From Quillaja saponaria (Eukaryota > Streptophyta > Magnoliopsida > Fabales > Quillajaceae), in contig CM055612.1 of the NCBI GenBank assembly GCA_029379385.1, positions 15,438,001 to 15,502,000 on the forward strand: a stretch of DNA of 64,000 nt, given 5' to 3'. Positions 49,292-61,399 of the stretch are shown here, piece after piece. The notes under the pieces were generated by a model. That model saw only the letters and a list, made by a program, of their open reading frames with translations. It was not told the DNA's origin and made no database searches. The number at the start of each line of letters is the position of its first letter. The first letter of the stretch is position 1. The position numbers and the translations under genes are program-made.

Positions 49292-50460
49292 TTTTGTCCA
49301 CTTCAATTTTAGGAATGGGATATAGATTTCTAAACCCCCTTTTTTTTAGGGCAAACTAAGTGGGAGTCGGACTTACAGACACAATTTTTCCAGGAAAATC
49401 TGAAGGAAAAGAAAAGAAAAGAAAAGCTTATTCATAGAGTTGGCGGAGATATCGAAGGAAAAGAGAACTACCTGTCACCTACCTCAACAGTGAACACGCA
49501 GTCTCAGGGAAGCACAGCTCAGCTAACAATGCCACGCTCACTACCTAACATTTCAATCGAATAGACCATTGGTAAAATATTTAATGTGGAAACCAATAAA
49601 TGACTACCACCATTCCTAATTACTTTTGTCGTGATGTGTTTTAAATCTACTTATTGAAATGGTTAAATTTCATATATGGTCCTGTAATTTAAGTTAGAAT
49701 TCACTTTTGATCCTTATTATTCTCTTTGATTCATATTATCCACTTTATTATAATTGAGTTCTTATAATTAAAATTTTTTACCGGTTACGTCTTGCCGTTA
49801 ACACTAATAGAAATAACGTGAATTAACAGAATTACATTGGACAAATAAAATTTTCTATGATAATTTTATTTGACAAATAAATAAATATAAAATTAACATG
49901 TGACAAAATAAAATTGTATAAAAATATAATTAATTAAAATAATATTTTTAGAAAGAAAATTATAGTTTTAATATATATACAAAAAACAAGATGCGCTCTC
50001 TATACCCTCCTTCTTTGTGAATCAAATGGCAGGTAAATTATCAAGAATCAGATTAACTTGATACATCTCATCGATCCTCTTCTTCAAGATCTTGAATTGA
50101 TCTGCCAACAATAGCTTTGATCAGCACAAGAATATCTCTGACTCATTGGTATTCATCTTAAATCAAAGTTCATATTCGAATGGTTCACGGCGGATCCAGA
50201 TTAAAACACAAAGTTAAGATCTAGAATCTAAAATGATCAATGAAGTTCATATCGAACAGTTCATGGCGGATCAGTGTTAGATCTGAGATACCCAGATAGT
50301 TAAGTGAGTAAAAAAGCAAAAAGAAGAGCATGTTCTATGTGGGTTTTCAGTTCAGATCTTGTAAAAATCTTCGAGGAGACCCCATCCACTTCTTCGATCT
50401 GTTATTTCCATGATTATTGACTTTGCTTTCTTGGTTCGTTCCCCTCTCTGATCTCCATAA
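49292..50460. other. BIO2 upstream region and AT-rich spacer
   Basis: The BIO2 promoter and 5' leader should lie in the first few hundred bases; no specific element can be named. At about 49665-49850 there is a passage with the style of a MITE arm ('TTCATATATGGTCCTG'), but its partner arm was not found. The rest contains nothing recognised. Confidence 0.35.
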
Positions 50461-51231
50461 TGTTAGAATAAAATAATATGAGTAAAGAAAGCTTTGAGAT
50501 GAGTAATCACTATATTTAAAGATATATTGTCTGTGTATTTTTTAGAAAAAATAGACAAGTCTCTTCTATGATACAACAAAATCTTTTAGAACTCTAAAAC
50601 TCTTGATGATTATTAAGAATAGATGAAGAGTGTATATAGATACTGAAAAACCATCTTCAACAGATATATATATATATATATATTAAATTAATTTAACTAA
50701 TATGTTTGTTGGATACTGAAAAGTCATATTCAATAGATATGTTTATTAAATTAATTTAACCAATATGTCTGTTGAATTTGAAAATGTATTAATAAGTAAA
50801 AATCCAAAAAGGCATTAATAACTAATAATACAAATTCACAAAAAAGAAAGCATTCAATTTGGGGCTTGGGCCTTTTGTCTATTGGATACTAAAAAGTTAT
50901 CTTTAATAATATATTTATTAAATTAATTTAACTAATATGTCTGTTAAATTTGAAAATGTATTAATAACTAAAAATCCAAAAAAGCATCAATAACTAATAA
51001 TTCAAATTTACAAAAAAGAAAGCTTTCAATTTAAGGCTTGGGCCGAGGCCCAATCCCCAAGTCCAAGTCATTTAAATATAAAATATATATTAATATTTCT
51101 TATATTAATATATTTCTATTATATATTTTTTTGACTTAGGAAATGGGCTTCTCTTTATAAAACTTTAAACAATTCTTTATACTTCCAATGTGAGACTTTA
51201 AATCTCCACATTTATTACAAACTATCAAACA
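50461..51231 (-). repeat. 3' LTR of the copia element
   Basis: On the minus strand the LTR reads TGTTTGATAG...TATTCTAACA (771 bp), with TG/CA ends. Directly upstream on that strand is a polypurine tract, AGTGGGGGAT (51231-51240). It contains an internal tandem duplication of about 155 bp (about 50726-50880 and 50881-51035, both with 'GTATTAATAA.TAAAAATCC'), which the 5' LTR lacks, and a TA microsatellite at about 50656-50683. Confidence 0.8.
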
Positions 51232-54200
51232 ATCCCCCACTAGTTTGTAATATTCGTCCATAATATCATGTAAATATTTTAAAATTTTGACGAAGTTATT
51301 GGTGTCCTAGGATTGAACACAACTCCTTATGTCAAACCGAAAATATCACACACATGACACTACTATTATACAATCCTCAAGAAGTTCTGATATATTGCTT
51401 CTAGCACTTTTATGGCCATGTGCTATACCTAGGTTCATGAATATTTACAAGAGTAAATCCTCTAACTCTTGTTTGAAGCGGCACCATTTCAATATTCATA
51501 TAGGTAGAGTTTGTTATTAAGTCCTTGTTACTCTAGACATTTAATAACTCTATTAAGATCTTGATCAACCTCCTTATGTAACCATATGCACCAATCATTC
51601 ATGAATGAGACTTTATAAATTTCAGTGCATATAATCAACACTTAGTAACTCGTTACCCATTGAACTTTTGTTGTTAGATTTCTATCTCAAAATTGAGTTT
51701 CCATTACTAGTGCTTTTAATTCAAAGGTTGTAGCCTCATTCCTCCATTATTTAGTTAGATTGCATCTCTTGGTTATGCTTTGGTAAGTGGATCAGCCAAA
51801 TTCTTGCTTGATCTCACATAAATTATTGTTATAGTCCCATTCATGACTAATTCTCTTATATAAGCATGTCACAAGCTTGTATGTCTCGATTTTCCATTAT
51901 AGATTTTGTTGTAGGCTAAACACATTGTAGCCTCACTATTACAATATACAGAAATGGCTGGCATAGGTTGTGGCCATAACTTTATATCCAATAACAAGTT
52001 CCTCAGCCATTCTGCTTCTTTCCTAATAGCTGTTAATGCTATAAATTCAGATTCCATTATAAAATAAGAAATACAAGTTTACTTTCCCAATTGATGGCAC
52101 CACCACCCAAGGTGAAAATCCATCCAGATGCGGATTTGTTATCATGAACATTTGTTATCCAACTTGCGTCAGAATAAACTTCTAATATAGAAAGAAAGAC
52201 ACTATAACAAATTCCCAATAACTTTTTCTTTTTAGATATCCAAGCACTCTAATGATTGCTTTCCAATAATCATGGCTTGGATTGTTTGTAAACCTTGATA
52301 GTTTACAAACAACAAATACTATATTTGGTCTGGTACAATGCATTGCATACATTATACTACCTATTGCACTTGCATATTCTAATTGTGCTATGACTCTTCC
52401 ACAATTTATAGTTAACTCAACACTTGTATCATAAGGAGTACTAAACTTATTTATTCCCAAATGTTTAAATTTGTCAATGATTTTATCAATGTAGTATGAC
52501 TGTGGACTGTGTCAAGATAATTCTTCCATGTTCTCTCTTCACTTTTATTCCCAAGATAGTATCCACTTCCTTCATATCTTTCATTTTAAAAATTGATGTA
52601 AGATACTTCTTGGTTTCAGTGATTCCAAGCATGTTTGTGCCAATAATCAACAAGTCATCCACATAAAGACAAATAATGACACTATACTCTTTTGTGAACT
52701 TAGGATTAATGCATTTGTCAGCATGATTGTGCATGAATCCATTTGAAAGTATAGTACTATCAAATTTCTCATGCCATTGTTTTGGAGCTTGTTTCAAACC
52801 ATAAAGAAACTTTATCAACTTGCAAACTTTATTTTCATTTCCAAGAAAGAAAAAACTTTTAGGTTGATGCATGTAAATTTCTTCACTTAGGTTTCCATTC
52901 AAGAATGTTGTTTTAACATCCATTTGATGTATAAATAAATTATATATGGAAGCTAAAGACAAAAGCACTCTAATTGATGTTATTCGTGCTACAGGAGCAT
53001 ATGTGTCAAAATAATCAATGCATTCTTTCTATGTGAAACCTTTTGCAACTAATCTTGCTTTGAAGGTTTGAATAGAACCATCTGTATTATATTTGCGTCT
53101 AAATACCCATTTACATCCTAGAGGTTTTGATCAAGGAGGAAAATCAACTAAAACCCAAGTATGATTTGACATGATTGAGTCCATTTCATCATTGACAGCT
53201 TCTTTCCAAAAAGCTACACATACCTTCTTTAAACGTTTTTAGATCATTTTCAGTGTTTAATACAATAGGTATTGTATTACAGATGTTAGTCCTACTTCCT
53301 TCAACAAGAAAAACAATAAATTTTGAAGAAATAAAATAAGAACTAAGATGCTTCTCTTTCCTAATTTTTTGACTTTTTCTTGGTTTTATTTGAATATCAT
53401 CATTCTTTCTTGTGTTTGCAATAATATCATAATTTGTTATTCTGAGTGTATCAACACTGTTTTGGTTTTGTTCACCTAAAGTCTCATGGGATAAATCATG
53501 CAAAAACTTGTTTTCAATGAATTCAACATGTATAGATTCTACAATAACATGGACTCTAAGTCTAGAAGCCTATATGCCTTTGAATGTTGAGCATATCCTA
53601 CAAATATGCTTTTGATACCTCTAGATCCTAATTTTGTTTTTTGATTATTAGGAACCTTGAATAATGAAATACACCCCCACACTTTAAAGTAACCTAAATT
53701 TAGTTTCCTTCAATTCCAAAGCTTATAAGGTGAGATTTTCATACTTTTCGAACGTACCCGATTAAGTATATGACATGTAGTAAATAATGCTTCACCCCAT
53801 AGATAATGTGGTAAATGTACATTTAATAACATAGCATTAACCATGTCTACTAAAGTTCTATTTTTTCTTTCAGCCAAACCATTCTGTTGTGGTGTGTAAG
53901 GAGCACTCTTTTGATGTATCAATCTATACTCCTCACAAAAGTTATCAAATTCATTAGGAAATTATTCTCCCCCTCTATCACTACGAATGATCTTTATTTT
54001 CCTATCTTTTTTATTTTCTACAACATTTTTGTACTCTTTAAATTTCTGAAAGGCTTCATCTTTTGTTTTCAGTAAATACACAAATGTGAATCTAGAGTAA
54101 TCATCAATAAAGATTATAAAATATCTTTTACCTCTTCTTGTTAATTATCCATTTAATTCACATATGTCAGAATGCACAAGATCTAAAAATTGTGTATTTC

Positions 54201-55640
54201 TTTCAACTTTAGAAAATGATTTCTTTGTCATTTTTGTTTATATACAGATTTTACAATTACCTACATGTTTATTTATGCAAGTAATGTCTTCATTTCTTGA
54301 CATAAACTAAAAGAACCAAAATTCAAGTGACCTAGTCTAGAATGCCATAAATGAGTATCAGACTCAGTAATATAAACAGAAATATTATTTATTGTATTGA
54401 TAATACTTAATTTGAACATTCTATCACACAAATATCATTTTCCTACAAATACATTGTTCTTAGAAATTATTACATTGTTAGACTCTATGACGATCTTGAA
54501 TCCTTTCTTTGAAAGCAAACTTGCAGAAACTAAATTATTTCGAATTTATGGAACATGAAAAACATTCAGTAAAGTTAACTTCTGTCCAGAAGTGAAGTTC
54601 AATTCCACAGTCCCTTTTTCCTTGTACTTGGGCTGTACCATAGTTTCCCATTAAAACCTTTTCAGATTCCATAATTTTTGTAGAGATTTTGAATGAACTT
54701 CTGTTACTGCAAACATGAATGGTTGCACCAGAATCCAACCACCAATCGTGATTTTTTGTTGCATTAGCAGCCATATTGACATCTGTTATTATACCAATTT
54801 GTAGTGTACACACCATGACAACCATTTTTTGGATAGCACTTTCAATTATATTTGCTTTCTCATAATTTTCAGTGTTTCTAGAATTAAACTAGAAATTCTT
54901 TCTTGCCTTTCAAAACCTACAATCACGAATAAAATGACATTTCTTTCCACAATGAAAACAATTTACTTCTTTTTTTTTTTTTTTTTCTTAAAAGATTTCT
55001 TTGAAACTTTCAGGCCATTATTTTCAGGACCAGGATTTTTTTGACTAATCTAATTAACCATAGAATTTGAAATCAAAAACTGTGCATCATGGGCACGAGT
55101 TTCAATTTCAATTTGAAGATGAGTTTGAAATTGTTCTAAAGTTAATTTATTATATGAATGTAGAACTTTCTTTCTATAATCATTCCATGATGGAGGCAAT
55201 TTAGAAAGAATGACACCAATTTGCATAGCATCAGGAATTATTACTTCAAGATCTTTTAACTTCGAGACTAACACTTATAATTCATGAATTTGATCAATTA
55301 TAGATTTATTTTAATCATTTTGAACTCAAAATATTGTAAAGTCAAAAATTAGTTAGTACCTCGTTTTTCATTTTTGTAAGCAGTCTCCAAGGCATTTCAA
55401 ATATTCTTTGGTGATTTCAGCATAAAGTACAGATCATACAAACGATCTGTCAGGGTATTCAGAATGTGTCCTCGACATATCAATTCATCCTCTTCACGTT
55501 TCTTTCTTTGTATTTTGATTTCTTCAGTATCTTCAACAGTAGGGTTTGGTAATGCAGATAACTTAGGGCTCAAAACATAATAAATTTTTAGTGCAGTGAG
55601 CAAAAATACCATCTTATTTTTCCAGGGAGTGAAGTTGGTT
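51232..55640 (-). mobile_element. Degenerate Ty1/copia retrotransposon, internal region
   Basis: The minus-strand order is that of copia. A gag region lies at 55612-55050 (LPPSWNDYRKKVLHSYNKLT). The zinc knuckle CFHCGKKCHFIRDC (CX2CX4HX4C intact) is at about 54913-54957. The protease motif WWLDSGATIHVC is in 54825-54535, and integrase, with HQKSAPYTPQQNGLAERKNR, in 53922-53710. RT lies in 52968-52486, with LYVDDLLIIGT at about 52640-52675. RNase H spans 52460-51869, with ESEFIALTAIRKEAEWLRNL near its end. Stops and frameshifts occur between and within the parts, so it is inactive. It lies 5' of BIO2, on the same strand. Confidence 0.92.
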
Positions 55641-55644
55641 CTAT

Positions 55645-55776
55645 TTTAAGATACAACAAAGCCTCTTAGAACTCTAAAACTCTTGATGATTATCAGTAAT
55701 AGATGAAAAGTTTATATAGATAAGTATATTAAATTAATTTAACTAATATCAAGTCCAAGTCCAAGTCCAAGTCATT

Positions 55777-55812
<36 letters not shown>

Positions 55813-55895
55813 TTTCTTATATTAATATATTTATATTATATATTATTTTGACTTAGGAAATGGACTTCTCTTTATTTTGACTTAAGAAATGGGCT
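55645..55895 (-). repeat. Truncated 5' LTR of the copia element
   Basis: About 250 bp match parts of the 3' LTR: 'CTCTTAGAACTCTAAAACTC', 'TATTAAATTAATTTAACTAATAT' and GACTTAGGAAATGG. Compared with 50461-51231 it lacks both termini and the internal tandem duplication. It has a triplicated CAAGTC motif and a TA microsatellite (about 55781-55806), and the last part (GACTTAGGAAATGG.CTTCTC) is doubled. The primer-binding site next to it has been lost. Confidence 0.75.
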
Positions 55896-56740
55896 TCTCT
55901 AAATCATGTGATGTTTGAATTTTGGATAAAATTTTAATTTTATCGAAGATATGTGAAAACTCCATTGGTAGAGTTATATTCACCATTAAAGAGGAAATTT
56001 CAAAGAAAAAAAAAAAAATCTGATTTTAGGAGAGATAAATAATCACTCTAAATTTACCATGAATAATTCAATAACTTAGCTGTAAATCTAAAAATCTCAT
56101 CAAATATCTCCAAATTTAAATACCCGTTAGGTGATGTGGTTGATTGTTATTGTTGTGTCCACAATAATACGTGGTGGTACGATACCACATAAGAATTTCT
56201 CCCTTAGAGCACTCATGAGAAAAACAATTAAATTGATCATTGAAATAACAAGATAGAAAGAATTTATCTTATTATATTCTTATTGCAACTATTTTTATAG
56301 TCACTCATTCTAATACAATTTGATGCTAGACTAAACATATGCAACTATATTCATAATGCAAAATGTTCAATAATTGTCATAAAACACTAGATATACAAAA
56401 AAAAAAAAAAAAAAGAATTGAATTTTCATTTATTTCAAACATTAAAAATTTAGAATTCATTCCAAATAAATTGAATCTTACACTTTTTTAAGGTTCCAAA
56501 CGCACTATAAATGAACTCTTTTAGAATTTAGCAATTTGTTTAGAAACAAATACAAAAAGAATTTGTTTCAAATTAACTAAATTATAGAATGAAATGGATT
56601 CTATAATTTAGTACGTTTGAAATGAATTCTTTTATTTGGAATGAAATGAATGATTTTAGAATTCAATTAAATTCCGGTGTTTGGAGCATATGTGTATAAA
56701 ATGAATTTTTTGTCCAATTATGAAATTTCACATGTCATTA
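55896..56740. other. AT-rich spacer with possible MITE remnant
   Basis: Within 56490-56690 several copies of GAATTCTTTT/GAATGAAATG-like motifs in both orientations suggest an old TIR element similar in style to the one at 28260-29152. Limits cannot be drawn. Nothing else was recognised. Confidence 0.25.
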
Positions 56741-57608
56741 ACAATTATAAGTAATATTGCATACACACACATATCTTACACAAGTGTTATATCAAATTTT
56801 TATCCTTGTAACTAAACACTCTAAATCATCTCTTACCATATTAGTCCACTAATTTCTATCACATATCTTCAATTAATTAATTATTGAGTACACTTAATTA
56901 ATTACAACCAAACATTGATAATTTTTTTTAAAATTACCTTTATTTTGTCTTTAATTTTTTACTTTTAATATTTTGTCTACCACCACAATATTTTCTCATC
57001 ATCTTCCCCTGCATATCTCTAATGGTTTCCTTTACAAGTAAATTCATAAAAAATCACTATTAGAATAAAAATAAAAATAAGTGAACAAAAAGAAAAAATT
57101 AATATTTTGATAATAAAAATTATAAAAAAAAAGAATTTGTAGGATGAAATTCTCTCTCTTTTCTTTAATTTATGAAACATATTAGAATACCAATAACATG
57201 AAGGTAGGAAAAAATATAAGAAATAACAATATTTTTTGTTTCTAATTCTTAATTTTTTTGCTTCAAACTAAATAAACAATACAAAAGTCAGAGAAAAATT
57301 TGATAAAAATTACCAAAGTTTTAATCATTTTGTTAGTTTCCATTGATTTTTTAAAAAAAAAAGAAAAAAAAGACTAAAAAGCCCTAAAAGAGAATTAATG
57401 TATGAGAAATAATAGGATATATAAGTGAGAAAGAGGGAAATATAAAAAAAATATAAATATAATAATTATATTTATTAATAATGAATTTTATGAGATGAGA
57501 GAAATTAGTGGACTAATATGGTAAGAGATGATTTAGAGTGTATGATTACAAAGATAAGAATATGATGTGACACTTTATGTGTGTATGTAGCATTACTCTA
57601 CAATTATA
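56741..57608. mobile_element. Mutator-like MITE with perfect 9-bp target duplication
   Basis: An 850-bp element (56750-57599) is flanked by ACAATTATA on both sides (56741-56749 and 57600-57608). Its inverted arms are about 130 bp long. The left arm includes ACTCTAAATCATCTCTTACC and ATATTAGTCCACTAATTTCT; the right arm at about 57495-57545 carries the exact complement. Ends are AGTAATATTGCATACACACA and, inverted, AGAGTAATGCTACATACACA. The inside is A/T-rich and non-coding. Long arms plus a 9-bp duplication are diagnostic of Mutator-derived elements. Confidence 0.88.
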
Positions 57609-58849
57609 TAATGGTGTCCAATGAAATTGTGTCATATGTATATATGTCATCAAAATTATCATGAAAGAATCAGTAAAATCAATTAAATAGATTGACTAAT
57701 AAAATCATGCCATGTGTCTATATAACATCAATATTCAATAAATAATGAAGTAAATCAATTACACAAAACACCCAATGGAGTATTTCCAAGTGTCAGCTAG
57801 TTCTATCCAAAATTCCAATAACTAAAGGGCTCCCATATTCATTTGAGGGAGAAACAAAACGCGGAGATCCCATCACAAATCAATCGTTGGTCTTACAAGA
57901 ACAAGAAGTCCAAAATTGTTCTTTATACAACCAGATCCAGTCTCAAGCATATGATTCTCGCAATCAAACCTCGTGACCCTGAGATTCTCTCAACTACATT
58001 CTCAATGGCAATCCAAATCGTCAATTTGAAAATCAACGTCATTTCATTTGAAATCAAAATTTCAAGCATACAAATAAAATAAACTTCCAAGAAGATCGAT
58101 TAGATGATGTTAGCCCAGTTAGGCAAATTAGATGTCAATGAATAGTTTATCTGTTAAAAAAAAAAAGTTTGCTTTCAGAAAAAGGTTATGTAGTAGAAGA
58201 TAGAGAGTAGTAAATAAAGTAAACGAAGACACTACAATATAGTGGTTCATTAGATAATCCTGGCTAGTCTATTTCTTAAGCTGCAACTTACGTGTTTCAC
58301 TATCACTGATCTTTCTTACTTAGGGAATCTAGTACCTTCTATAATTGATTGAACTTGCAGACATCAATTAGTACTCATATGTTATGTAGAGCACACAAGT
58401 TATCTAACTTTTTTTTCCCCTCAAGAAAGAACATATTACAAAGTGTATTAAAAACCTCAATCACCAGGTCAGACGGTTTTGGATAAGTTTTTAATAAAGC
58501 ATAATGATATAAAAAATTTGGCTTTTTTCTAACACAAAGTATTCTTGGTTAAGACTGATGAAATATAAAAGTTTTAGCAACAAAGATTTTAATTTACAAT
58601 TTGATTTGAGTCAGATGTAACTTGTTATCTTAAACTTTTTCTCTTTAAGCTTTATAGGTCGTCTAACCTTAGTGACCGTATCTCATTAGAAGAGACCTGT
58701 TAGAAAAGTTTAGCAAGAAAAGGATGCTTTGAGCCTTTTTCATTTAATGCTTGTAGATGGGATTTCCAGTTTAGTATAAACATGGATTGCTATGCATGCT
58801 TTGCATGCTTGTTTTTGCTTTGAACATTTGTGTCATATGAACATTATTC
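57609..58849. other. Unassigned spacer
   Basis: An 79-codon open frame at 57843-58082 (plus) has no recognisable domain and may be chance. The region beyond may still belong to the minus-strand gypsy element, but no protein motif could be read. Confidence 0.25.
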
Positions 58850-59867
58850 AAATCTTTGACTGGACCCAAGGATGATGTTGTGCGATATGATTTTGATTAA
58901 CAATATATTAAACTGAAGAAGAGGAACAACTACTTCGATTTAAGTGACATTTGACTACTTTAGCAGTTATTGACTTGCTTTCAACAGTTGTGCAACTCTT
59001 TAGTAGATAGTAATTTCAATCTACAATTGTCAGCTATTTTATAGCACTTAAGATTCAGCTGAATGACTTCTACTTTCACTTTAGCTATTTGTCAACTACT
59101 GTACTGCTTGATTAGATGAGATTACCATTGTAAAAGGTTTGGACTTGCAGCCACTTTGGTAAAGCATGGTGGGGGCATCTTCTGAGCAACTCCTTGAATC
59201 TTTCCTATGTTTCATAAAGAGATTCTAACTAAAGTTGCATGAAAGAAGTGATTTTGTTCTACAACTTGGTTGTTTTGACCAGTGAAAAGAATTTGGTTAA
59301 AAACTTTTGGGCTAATTCTTCCTGCATTGTAATAGAGTAGTGAGGGAGTGCAAGCAGCCAGCTCTTTGCCTTTTTCTCAAAGTTAGAAAGGAAAAAGGCG
59401 CAATCTTAATGCATCATTCGAAACTCTATTGATCTCGAAAGTGTCACAAAGATCCAAGAAGCTAATAAGGTGGGAGTTTGGATCATTATTTGGAAATTTA
59501 AAAAATTGCACCATCTGCTGAATCATTTGGATTTGGCCAAGCTTGATTTCAAAATCATTAACTTGGATTACTGGTCATAGTATGCTTGAGTGAAGTTCTT
59601 TCACTAGAGGGATTACAAAGTCCTGTAAGAACTTGGGTTATTGATCATTAGCCATTGCTGGAATTTGGCTTGATGTTTGTTGCTTCTTTTTTCGATATGT
59701 CCTATCGATCTTAGGATAGAATGGAACAAGCTCTAAGCTTCTAGTTCTTTACATATACGATCAAGAGTACCTGAAAGAGAAAAAGATAGTTTGAATTAAA
59801 ACTAGAACTGTTTTGTATTAATATTAACAAATATAAGAACAATTCCCTAGCAAAGTCACCAAAAACT
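58850..59867 (-). mobile_element. Ty3/gypsy gag relic with primer-binding region
   Basis: On the minus strand, directly after the LTR, the sequence GTTTTTGGTGACTTTGC (about 59849-59867) matches the position and form of the primer-binding/leader motif of plant Athila/Tat-type elements ('TTTTTGGCGCCGTTGCC'). Downstream, gag-like sequence reads NNDPNSHLISFLDLCDTFEI and VSNDALRLRLFPF (about 59500-59390), then LHSLP-, FSLVKTTKL- and SCSEDAP-like pieces to about 59150. These are the conserved plant gypsy gag blocks, broken by stops. The rest of the polyprotein is missing. Confidence 0.75.
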
Positions 59868-61291
59868 TGACATGAATTTTACCTACGCAAGCGCACGTAT
59901 CATCCTTAAGTAATATAGAATAAGTAGAGTATCGTTCCCATAAGAAGTTTTCAAATATTATGCTAAGTATTAAATTAGCAATTCCATTTTTATTCAAACA
60001 ATTGAAATTTGGGTAGATTATGAATGAATAATAAACTAAACGCTAATTAACACAAGATTAAACTGGAGATAAACCTAAAACTACAACTTCCCTCAACACT
60101 TCACTTGAATAATTATTATCTTGTCTTGCTTAGTTATGACAACGAATTATTAACCTAGAGTTCTTGATTAATTATGAGTATATTCCTATGTCTTATAAAT
60201 ATATCTCACTTTACGAATTCGCTATATTCCTATGTGAATTAAATTAAATAAGACCTAATTTGACTACATAAGGCATATAGGTATATTCCTATCCTATACA
60301 CAAATCAAACTCAACAACATATGTTGAATTCAAACAAGTGCTAATTCATTCAAGGCTTAACCTAAATTTCCATTCCCAAGTTCCTTTAGATTTTCTGATT
60401 CAATCTAAAAGGTGGCTAGTCAATTAGAAACATTAAGCATAAACCGAATTAGATAAATCATATACCAAAACCTAAACAATCCATAGATAAAATAATATCA
60501 AGTTACAAATTGAGTTTTAGTTGCAATTATAGAAAGGAAACTACTCCTTGCTACTTAGTGTAAACATGGTTTCAACACTAATAAACATCAAACGAATACA
60601 ATTAAAGTAAAGAAGGAGTAGAAATAGAGAAATCTATGAAGGTTGTCGATCTTCAAGTTCCTACAATCCTTGCCCTTCTGCTTCCTTGCATCTTTGATAA
60701 GCTCTAATACTTTAGAAAAACGTTGCTAACTTGTATTTCTAATTGTGTATTTAAGTCCTTTAGGTAGTCCCTCTTTTATAGGCTTAAAAACCCACAATTT
60801 CACTTCAATTTGGACTAGGAATTGTGCCAGCACCACTGACTAAGCTTCATAGGGCTGCGACCTCAAAAATCGACAAAATTGGACAATTTGGCAGTAGCTT
60901 GGGTGCTGCAGCACCAACTTCCTGGTGCTGCGGCACCTTCCTAGAAACACCATGGCGCCGTTGCGCCATCTTTCTAACACTGGGGTGCCGGTCTCCTAGG
61001 CAGCTTCTTTGTCTTGCTCGTTTTAAGCATTTTGAGCTCGAATTTAACTTCTAATAGGGCTTCGTCTTGTATTAGGCCTTCAAAATAAAAAAGATTAAGT
61101 TCAAACAAGTTAGAACTTCTGTAAAACATCTTAATCTAATCCTAAAACAACTAAGAATCAACATCCTAATATAATACAGGCTCAACTAGGAATTTAACTA
61201 AAATTAAACAAAAACCAACTAAAACTCTAAAGCATAGCTAAACTAATATAAGTAAAAAAATGTAAAATAACTCTATTTAAAAAAGTTATCA
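59868..61291 (-). repeat. LTR of a Ty3/gypsy family, copy 2 (5' LTR)
   Basis: This 1424-bp block reads on the minus strand from TGATAACTTTTTTAAATAG to CATGTCA, followed by a primer-binding-like site and gag. It is the homologue of 2157-3529, about 57 kb away and in inverted orientation. The central part (about 60815-61000) is rich in GGTGCTGCGGCACC-type short palindromes. The open frame 60824-61054 only traverses this part and is not taken as a gene. Confidence 0.7.
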
Positions 61292-61399
61292 ACTCTCTTT
61301 CAATTTATGCAATCAATCTTGGAGAGAAAATTTAAAGCAAAGAAAAAGCAAGATTAAACATCAAGTGTAAACATACGGAGTTATCTTTTAATTTTAGAC

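Noticed and set aside
49304..49306. Upstream ATG of BIO2 as the start codon
   Set aside because: Plant BIO2 proteins begin close to the second ATG (49291), and the extra five residues add nothing to the transit peptide. It cannot be excluded as an alternative start.
57843..58082. 79-residue plus-strand open frame
   Set aside because: No signal peptide, domain or homology recognised, and composition like the surrounding spacer.
60824..61054. 76-residue plus-strand open frame
   Set aside because: It crosses the palindromic GC-rich centre of an LTR; the homologous LTR at 2.4-2.6 kb does not preserve a frame.
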